This document shows positions 1 through 4,642 of a stretch of DNA of 8,763 bases, piece after piece. Source of the stretch: Phycisphaerae bacterium (GTDB taxonomy: Bacteria > Planctomycetota > Phycisphaerae > UBA1845 > PWPN01); contig JAPKGY010000082.1 in assembly GCA_026647385.1 (NCBI GenBank), positions 1 through 8,763 of the forward strand, in the 5' to 3' direction. Below the pieces are notes generated by a model. The model worked only from the letters and a program-made list of their open reading frames with translations, made no database searches and was not told the origin of the DNA. Within the stretch, counting starts at the first letter, position 1. The number at the start of each line of letters is the position of its first letter. The position numbers were made by a program, and so were the translations under genes.

Positions 1-58
1 AGAAATTCTGGAAAAATTAGGAGAAAACGAAAAGGCATTCGTGCTGATAAGTCGCTCC

Positions 59-64
59 TATAAT
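59..64 (+). promoter_or_regulatory. Candidate -10 element upstream of the mutase gene
   Basis: A perfect TATAAT hexamer lies about 50 nt before the chosen mutase start, in a more AT-rich stretch (positions 1-65) than the rest of the window. No convincing -35 hexamer is seen at 15-18 nt spacing, and there is no TG extension. Planctomycete promoter preferences are not well defined, so this is only a suggestion. It does support starting the mutase downstream of it, at 116, and not at the GTG at 41, which lies upstream of the hexamer. Confidence 0.3.
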
Positions 65-115
65 GGCTGTCCTCCGCAAGGTCCTCATCCGCCGCGACCT
101 GGGGAATCTTCGCTG

Positions 116-1465
116 ATGGCACTGATGATGAGCGTTTCGGGTGTGCGCGGGGTGATCGGTGAGACCCTGACGCCCACGCTCGCCGCCGAACTCGGCTGCG
201 CGTTCGGGACGATGCTGGGCGGGGGGACGGTGGTCATCGGGCGGGACACACGCCCGAGCGGGCCGATGATTCAGGCCGCCGTCGTGTCCGGGTTGCTGGC
301 GACCGGGTGCGAACCGATCCTCCTGGAAGTCGCCTCGACGCCCGCGGTCGGACTCATGGTTCGTCGCCACCGGGCAGCCGGGGGAATCGTCATCACCGCG
401 AGCCATAACCCGATCGCCTACAACGGGATCAAGTTCCTGACGGACGAGGGGCTGGCCCCGCCGCCGGAGCGAGCCCAGAGGCTGTACGACCTGCACGCAC
501 GGAAGGCGTTCAGGCTGGTTGATGCGCTGACGATTTGCCAGCCGGTGTGCGATGCGTCGGCGGCTGCGGTTCATGTCGAGGCCGCCCTCGGCATCGCCGC
601 GCCGTCGAAGGTGGCCGCCCGCCGGTACCGAATCGTGCTGGACAGCATTAACGGGGCGGGCGGCGTGGAAGGGCGGATGCTGCTGGAGAAGCTCGGCTGT
701 GCGGTCATCCCGGTCAACGCGGAGCCGACCGGCCGATTCGCCCATGCGCCGGAGCCGATCGCCGAGAATCTGACACAGCTTTGCGAGGAGGTCCGACGCC
801 ACCACGCCGACGCCGGATTCGCTCAGGACCCGGACGCGGATCGCCTCGCGATCGTCGACGAGCAGGGGCGATTCATCGGCGAGGAATACACGCTCGCCCT
901 GGCTGCCAAGCACCTGTTCGGCGTGCTGCCCGGACCGACGGCGGCGAACCTGTCGACGTCGCGGATGATCGACGACTTGGCAGCCGCCGCGGGTGGGTCG
1001 TGCAAGGTTTATCGATCGGCGGTCGGCGAGGCGAACGTGGTGGCGGCCATGAAAGCGAATGGCTGCGTCTGGGGCGGCGAGGGCAACGGCGGAGTGATCG
1101 ATACGCGCGTCGGGGTGATTCGCGACAGCCTGACCGCCATGGTCCTCGTGCTGCAACTGATGGGCTCGACCGGCAAGTCGATCAGCCAACTCGTGACCGA
1201 GATCCCGTCCTACACGATGATCAAGACCAAGTTCGAGTGCTCGAAAGAGCGCATCGCCCGGGTGTTGCAGGCCGTCAAGGACAAATACCGCGATTCGAAG
1301 ATCAACGACGTCGACGGCGTCCGAGTCGACCTCCCCGACGGGTGGGCCCATATCCGCGGCTCGAACACCGAGCCGATCATTCGCATCATCGCCGAAGCCG
1401 TCACCCCCCAGCGAGCCGACGCGCTCGTCGCCGAGATGAAGGCCGTGATGGACGCGGTAGGATAG
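116..1465 (+). CDS. glmM: Phosphoglucosamine mutase / phosphomannomutase family protein (alpha-D-phosphohexomutase)
   Basis: A 449-residue cytoplasmic enzyme of the alpha-D-phosphohexomutase superfamily. GlmM converts glucosamine-6-phosphate to glucosamine-1-phosphate for UDP-GlcNAc and so for peptidoglycan and LPS precursors. Visible in order are the N-terminal SVSGVRGVIGE (6-16), the phosphoserine loop TASHNP (94-99, catalytic Ser96), the metal loop DPDADR (238-243), the sugar-binding loop GGEGNGG (320-326), and the phosphate-binding RGSNTEP (414-420) near the end. Length fits the family (about 445-460). The GEGNGG form of the sugar loop is the one I associate with archaeal-type GlmM and some bacterial homologues; classical bacterial GlmM has GEQSGH. 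Phosphomannomutase or mixed specificity therefore cannot be excluded. The ATG at 116 is chosen because GGGGA lies about 10 nt upstream and the family signature begins at once. The reading frame is open back to a GTG at 41, but those residues look non-conserved. The stop is followed after 2 nt by the next start, implying co-transcription. Confidence 0.88.
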   Translation: MALMMSVSGVRGVIGETLTPTLAAELGCAFGTMLGGGTVVIGRDTRPSGPMIQAAVVSGLLATGCEPILLEVASTPAVGLMVRRHRAAGGIVITASHNPIAYNGIKFLTDEGLAPPPERAQRLYDLHARKAFRLVDALTICQPVCDASAAAVHVEAALGIAAPSKVAARRYRIVLDSINGAGGVEGRMLLEKLGCAVIPVNAEPTGRFAHAPEPIAENLTQLCEEVRRHHADAGFAQDPDADRLAIVDEQGRFIGEEYTLALAAKHLFGVLPGPTAANLSTSRMIDDLAAAAGGSCKVYRSAVGEANVVAAMKANGCVWGGEGNGGVIDTRVGVIRDSLTAMVLVLQLMGSTGKSISQLVTEIPSYTMIKTKFECSKERIARVLQAVKDKYRDSKINDVDGVRVDLPDGWAHIRGSNTEPIIRIIAEAVTPQRADALVAEMKAVMDAVG

Positions 1466-1467
1466 CG

Positions 1468-1890
1468 ATGATCGCGGTTTCTCTCCCTGTTCTTGTCTTC
1501 GGGATCCTGTTCCTGATCGCGGTGGCTGCCGGTGTTGGATTGAATCTACTCCTGCGCGGACGGCGCATGCCGGCGTTTTGTGCATCTGTGACCTTATGCC
1601 CGATCGGCTTCTTTTCCATATGCTACCTGAGGGAAGGCTGTCTGGACGCGTTCATTTTGGTTGGTGTGATTGTGGTCGTTCTTCTAGCGGCACCAATCGA
1701 ATTGCCGATATCCGCACTTTTTACGAGGTGGCATCGCCCATTACCAGCACTTGGGCATTGTCGGTATTGCAGTTACAACCTCCGAGGCCTTCCCAAGCCG
1801 CGCTGCCCTGAATGCGGAATGGAGTTCGATGCCACGGTCTGGGCAACGCATGCCGATCATTCGAAGGGTTCGCAAGATATGTTGGAATAA
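1468..1890 (+). CDS. Small membrane protein with C-terminal Cys4 zinc ribbon, unknown function
   Basis: A 140-residue protein beginning 2 nt after the mutase stop, so probably translated from the same mRNA. Residues about 5-29 form a strongly hydrophobic segment. Two further hydrophobic stretches lie at about 37-53 and 61-79. The soluble tail carries Cys98-x2-Cys101 and Cys113-x2-Cys116 around a YNLRGLPKPR segment, a typical zinc-ribbon spacing. I recognise this C-x2-C-x-Y-(D/N)-L-R-G-L-P-x-x-R-C-P-x-C-G pattern as common in planctomycete hypothetical membrane proteins; no function is established that I know of. By eye the gene is less GC-rich than its neighbours, with more T- and A-ending codons, so it may be under weaker constraint or more recently acquired. 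Coupling to a sugar-phosphate mutase could suggest an envelope role, but that is only inference from position. No DNA-binding or catalytic motif is visible. Confidence 0.72.
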   Translation: MIAVSLPVLVFGILFLIAVAAGVGLNLLLRGRRMPAFCASVTLCPIGFFSICYLREGCLDAFILVGVIVVVLLAAPIELPISALFTRWHRPLPALGHCRYCSYNLRGLPKPRCPECGMEFDATVWATHADHSKGSQDMLE

Positions 1891-2025
1891 TCGCCAGTCT
1901 CGCTTGATTACCCTGTACCAACCGGCAAGGGAAGCTGAACAAGAACTCGATTCCAACGAGGTTCAATCTCGGCACATGCATCCATAGCCGAGGCGTTCTC
2001 CCCATCGGCTGAAGAACGTGCTTTT

Positions 2026-2079
2026 GAAAAAGGGGACATTCTACTTTTAAGGCCAGAAAAGTAGAATGTCCCCTTTTTC
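2026..2079. repeat. Perfect 23-bp inverted repeat (REP-like palindrome), possible two-way terminator
   Basis: Left arm 2026-2048 and right arm 2057-2079 are exact reverse complements, separated by an 8-nt loop (2049-2056). The core of the right arm is AAGTAGAATGTCCCC, followed by a T run; the left arm begins GAAAAAGGGGACATTC. The element lies between two convergent genes: 135 nt after the membrane-protein stop (1890) and 9 nt beyond the glycosyltransferase stop (minus strand, ends 2089). The stem plus a T run on each strand could end transcription from both sides. The same core occurs three more times at 2460-2540, so this is a repeat family and not just a local terminator. Such palindromes in other bacteria are often mobilised by REP-associated tyrosine transposases (TnpA-REP, RAYT). 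No such gene is in this window. The stretch 1891-2025 shows nothing else I can name. Confidence 0.85.
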
Positions 2080-2088
2080 CAGATGCGT

Positions 2089-3135
2089 TCATTCGGATTG
2101 TGCCCTGCCGATCAGCGAGGACGCTTGAGCGAGCACCCGGTCCCGGGAGGACTCAGGCTCACCTCGGACGTCCATAACCGAAACATGTTCGCCCAACGGC
2201 CGCCAGACGCGCGGATCGGTGGCGACATAGATAGCCAGCGTCGGCGTGCCCGTGGCGGCGGCGACGTGGGTCATGCCGCCGTCGTTTCCGATGTAGAGCT
2301 TCGCGTCGGCGGTCCGGACTGCTGCTGCTGCCAAATCGTCCTCGGCAATGAGTTCTTCGCCCGCGTCGGCGGTGCGTTGGGCGACGGCTGCGAATCCATC
2401 ATCATCGGGTTCACGTTCGGCGGATCCGAGCATCCAGGCGATCCGCATTGCATTGGCTGAAAAAGGAGACATTCTGCTTTTCTTCAGAAAAGTAGAATGT
2501 CCCCTTTGTTGCCCCAGAAAAGTAGAATGTTCCCTTTTTTGTTCGAGCATCCGGGCGATTTGCGTTGCGTCGCGAGCGAGGCCGTCCGCCAGGTTCAGGA
2601 ATTCCTCGACGGGCCAGCGTTTTTGTCGGCCACCGCTGCCGGGATGGATGATGATGATCGGCCGGGCGTTGGGGCCCGACGAGCAACGAACTTGGGGCGG
2701 GATGGGTTGACCGATGGGCAGGCCCTGGCTGCGAAGATCGGCGGCCCACTGGTCGGTGATGTGGAGGCCGTGCGCGAGCGTGGCGGGCGTCGGGCGGGGA
2801 TCGACGGAAAGTACCTGGCCGGAGGTGGTGGTCACGAGGCGGTTGTGGACCGACTCGTCAAGTCGGCCGAGGAAGTTGAGGATTACGGTCGCTTGTCCCA
2901 GCAAATGGCTCAGCCGGCTGTCGAGCGGCGTTTCGGGTGCGAAAAGCGTGTGCAGGCCGACGGATTCGGGCGTATGGCAGGTCTCGACGATGCTTCTGCC
3001 GGCGGCCCAGCGTGCGGAGGCGGCGGAGGCGATGACGGCGAGTCGCGACCGGCCGAGGTGTTCGCGTACCGCGCCCGCGACGGAGAGTGTGAGCAGGAAA
3101 TCGCCGATCGCGCCGTGATGGAGCAGCAGAAGCAT
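2089..3135 (-). CDS. Glycosyltransferase family 9 (heptosyltransferase-like) protein carrying an in-frame repeat insertion
   Basis: A 348-residue GT-B protein resembling ADP-heptose:LPS heptosyltransferases (RfaF/WaaF type), which add sugars to lipid A-core at the inner membrane. The N-terminal motif is HGAIGDFLLTLSVAGAVREH (7-26). The second domain opens with IIIIHPGSGGRQKRWP (160-175). The nucleotide-sugar region is GNDGGMTHVAAATGTP (283-298), then TDPRVWRP (306-313). The family usually has D-(S/T)-G-x-x-H; here it is D285-G-G-M-T-H290. The acceptor and donor cannot be told from sequence. The ATG at 3135 is chosen because the family motif starts a few residues later; the frame is open back to 3474, but that would overlap mnmA by about 200 nt with Arg-rich shadow sequence. 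No clear Shine-Dalgarno is seen. Residues about 198-236 come from a 117-bp repeat insertion with a duplicated target. Without it the protein would be 309 residues. The frame is intact, so it may be functional, but a damaged enzyme is possible. Confidence 0.85.
   Translation of the reverse strand: MLLLLHHGAIGDFLLTLSVAGAVREHLGRSRLAVIASAASARWAAGRSIVETCHTPESVGLHTLFAPETPLDSRLSHLLGQATVILNFLGRLDESVHNRLVTTTSGQVLSVDPRPTPATLAHGLHITDQWAADLRSQGLPIGQPIPPQVRCSSGPNARPIIIIHPGSGGRQKRWPVEEFLNLADGLARDATQIARMLEQKREHSTFLGQQRGHSTFLKKSRMSPFSANAMRIAWMLGSAEREPDDDGFAAVAQRTADAGEELIAEDDLAAAAVRTADAKLYIGNDGGMTHVAAATGTPTLAIYVATDPRVWRPLGEHVSVMDVRGEPESSRDRVLAQASSLIGRAQSE
2428..2571. repeat. In-frame palindromic repeat cluster inside the GT9 gene, bounded by a 27-bp direct duplication
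   Basis: Two imperfect direct repeats, 2428-2454 and 2545-2571, are offset by exactly 117 bp (39 codons) and match at 21 of 27 positions. Between them are three arms of the AAGTAGAATGTCCCC family. Arm A (2460-2481) is inverted relative to arm B (2488-2507) and forms a hairpin with it across a 6-nt loop. Arm C (2518-2540) repeats B in the same orientation after a 10-nt linker. A differs from the perfect palindrome at 2026-2079 by two core bases, C by one, B by none. On the minus strand the duplication encodes DATQIARML (189-197) and NAMRIAWML (228-236). The insert reads through without a stop as EHSTFLG, GHSTFL and a Lys/Arg/Ser-rich stretch. No transposase is encoded here. Confidence 0.88.
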
Positions 3136-3181
3136 GGCGACGGAAGATTCTAAAGCGGCCTTGGGCCGCAACCAAGCCCAC

Positions 3182-3204
3182 GGCACGAGGTTCCAGCCCG
3201 TCTC
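3182..3204. repeat. Possible degenerate copy of a GGGCTGGAA-type dispersed palindrome
   Basis: The 134-nt gap between mnmA and the GT9 gene (3136-3269) contains GGCACGAGGTTCCAGCCCG, then a CCCTAGGG palindrome (3204-3211) and a CCCGTGGCAC stretch. On the minus strand the first part reads GACGGGCTGGAACCTCGTGCC. It shares the GGGCTGGAA core with the hairpin at 7144-7162 near the other end of the window. I have an impression of a common planctomycete intergenic motif of the form GGCACGGGCTGGAAGCCCGTGCC, to which this would be a decayed copy. Two weak copies in one window is thin evidence. No other gene or promoter is apparent in this gap. Confidence 0.25.
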
Positions 3205-3269
3205 CCTAGGGGCAAGAGGCCCGTGGCACGGTATGCGCGCAAAAAGCACACCGGTAGCGCCGTATGGTT

Positions 3270-4412
3270 CTAATCGATCCACCCGCCGCCGAGGACGACG
3301 TCGTCGGCGTAGAAGACGGCGGCCTGGCCTGGGGTGATGGCCTGCTGAGGCTCGTCGAAGCGGACGCGGACCCGGTCGGGTGCGAGCGGTTCGACGGCGG
3401 CGGACGCAGCGGGGTGGGCGTAGCGGATCTTGACCTTCGCGCGAAGCGGTGAAGTCGGCGGATCGACCAGCCATTGCGTCTGCGAAGTTTCGAGGGTATC
3501 GCGAGCGAGCTCGGTTCTGGGTCCGACGACGACCGTGTTGGAGGCTGCGTCGATGCGTACGACGTAGACGGGTGATCCGGCGGCCACGCCCGTACCGCGA
3601 CGCTGGCCGATGGTGAAATGAGCGATGCCCTCGTGCCGGCCGACCTGCTTCCCGGCGGTATCCAGGATGATACCGGGAGTAAAACCTTCCGGATGCCGCT
3701 CGCGGACGATCCGGGCGTAGTCGCGGTCCGGGGCGAAGCAGATGTCCTGCGACTCCGGCTTATCGCTGACGATCAGGCCCAGTCTCCGGGCATGCTCGCG
3801 GACCTCGGCCTTGGTGAGTTCGCCCAGCGGGAAGATCGTTTGCGGCAGAATGTCCCGGCCTATGCCGAAGAGCACATAGGATTGGTCCTTGGCGGGGTCG
3901 ATCGCCCGACGGAGGCTCCAGGTATCGCCGTCGCGACCGACGCGAGCGTAGTGGCCGGTGGCGATATAGTCGGCGCCCGCGGCCCGGCCATACTCGACGA
4001 GTCGGCCGAACTTGAGGTCCCGGTTGCACCGCACGCACGGATTGGGCGTTCGGCCGCGGAGGTACTCGTCGGCGAAGTAGTCGATGAGCCCGTTGAACTG
4101 CCGCTGGAAGTTGAGGGCGTAGAACGGGATGCCGAGCCTGTAGGCGACGGTTCGCGCGTCGGCGGCGTCGATCGGGCTGCAACAGCCGAGGTGGCGATCC
4201 TTGCGGGGCGCAGCCGCACCGCTCTGAGGTTGTGGTGGAGGCGGAGCGGCCGTCGGCGCGCCGGGGTCGTCCTCCGTGGCGCCCGTACACATGTACAGGC
4301 CCGTCACGTCGTAGCCGCGCTCCAACAGCAACGCGGCGGCGACGCTGGAATCGACTCCACCGCTCATGGCCACGACGACCGTGGAACGTCCCGCACTCAC
4401 GACAGACCTCAC
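3270..4412 (-). CDS. mnmA: tRNA-specific 2-thiouridylase MnmA
   Basis: A 380-residue cytoplasmic PP-loop ATPase that activates U34 of tRNA-Lys, -Glu and -Gln by adenylation and inserts sulfur to make the s2U of mnm5s2U. Visible features are the PP-loop SGGVDS (17-22), GCCSPIDAADAR (76-87), RTPNPCVRCN (121-130), GHYAR (153-157), KDQSY (175-179), SQDICF (221-226), HFTIGQRRG (265-273) and a C-terminal beta-barrel domain ending VFYADDVVLGGGWID. By alignment with E. coli MnmA (Cys102, Cys199) the catalytic pair should be Cys129 and Cys225. Cys126 replaces the Asp found in E. coli, giving a CxxC. A Pro/Ala-rich stretch (about 45-70) separates the first beta-strand unit from GCCS and looks like a surface loop. 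The start is the GTG at 4412, with CGGAG just upstream. The GTG four codons later (4400) also has a usable GAGG upstream and is a fair alternative. The GT9 gene follows 134 nt downstream on the same strand. Confidence 0.95.
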   Translation of the reverse strand: MRSVVSAGRSTVVVAMSGGVDSSVAAALLLERGYDVTGLYMCTGATEDDPGAPTAAPPPPQPQSGAAAPRKDRHLGCCSPIDAADARTVAYRLGIPFYALNFQRQFNGLIDYFADEYLRGRTPNPCVRCNRDLKFGRLVEYGRAAGADYIATGHYARVGRDGDTWSLRRAIDPAKDQSYVLFGIGRDILPQTIFPLGELTKAEVREHARRLGLIVSDKPESQDICFAPDRDYARIVRERHPEGFTPGIILDTAGKQVGRHEGIAHFTIGQRRGTGVAAGSPVYVVRIDAASNTVVVGPRTELARDTLETSQTQWLVDPPTSPLRAKVKIRYAHPAASAAVEPLAPDRVRVRFDEPQQAITPGQAAVFYADDVVLGGGWID

Positions 4413-4508
4413 GGGCTCCGGGTTGCGGCCCGACCCATGCCACGCGAACCGCTTATCCGTGCCTTCTCACCGTTTCGCCGCGCCGCGTTTCTTCCGACGC
4501 ACCGTCTG

Positions 4509-4537
4509 ATTGTAGCTCTGGGTTCGCGGGCCGTCAT
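4509..4537 (-). promoter_or_regulatory. Candidate sigma70-like promoter for mnmA
   Basis: On the minus strand ATGACG (4532-4537) and TACAAT (4509-4514) are separated by 17 nt, with the -10 element about 100 nt before the mnmA start. They match the TTGACA/TATAAT consensus at four and five of six positions. It lies in the 230-nt region (4413-4642) shared with the divergent rhamnosidase gene. On the plus strand I find no convincing promoter there. In GC-rich DNA a match of this quality can occur by chance. Confidence 0.27.
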
Positions 4538-4642
4538 CCGTGGGCCGCTGGGGTCAGCAGTCGGGTTCCGCGGTGGCGTCATCGGCGGCGCAGGAGTATC
4601 GTATCCGCGTCTGATTTGCACATAAGGAACGAGGGTACCGCC

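Noticed and set aside
17..1585. 522-residue open frame on the minus strand across the mutase gene
   Set aside because: It is antisense to a gene with complete family motifs, is Arg/His/Asp-rich, and has no recognisable domain; long antisense frames are expected in GC-rich DNA.
1721..2092. Minus-strand open frame that includes the palindrome at 2026-2079, and similar frames giving KGTFYFS-type peptides near 2411-2749
   Set aside because: These come from reading the repeat arms in other frames. No ribosome binding site or domain supports them; such peptides are a known source of false hypothetical proteins.
2460..2540. CRISPR-like array from repeated arms
   Set aside because: There are only three arms in mixed orientation with 6- and 10-nt gaps, no regular spacers and no cas genes; they are palindromic repeats.
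2428..2571. Diversity-generating retroelement template/variable repeat pair
   Set aside because: The two 27-bp copies do differ, but substitutions are not confined to template adenines, the repeats are short and adjacent, and no reverse transcriptase is present.
3136..3474. N-terminal extension of the GT9 gene by 113 residues
   Set aside because: It would overlap the end of mnmA, is very Arg/Pro-rich, and lies before the normal family start motif HGAIGD.
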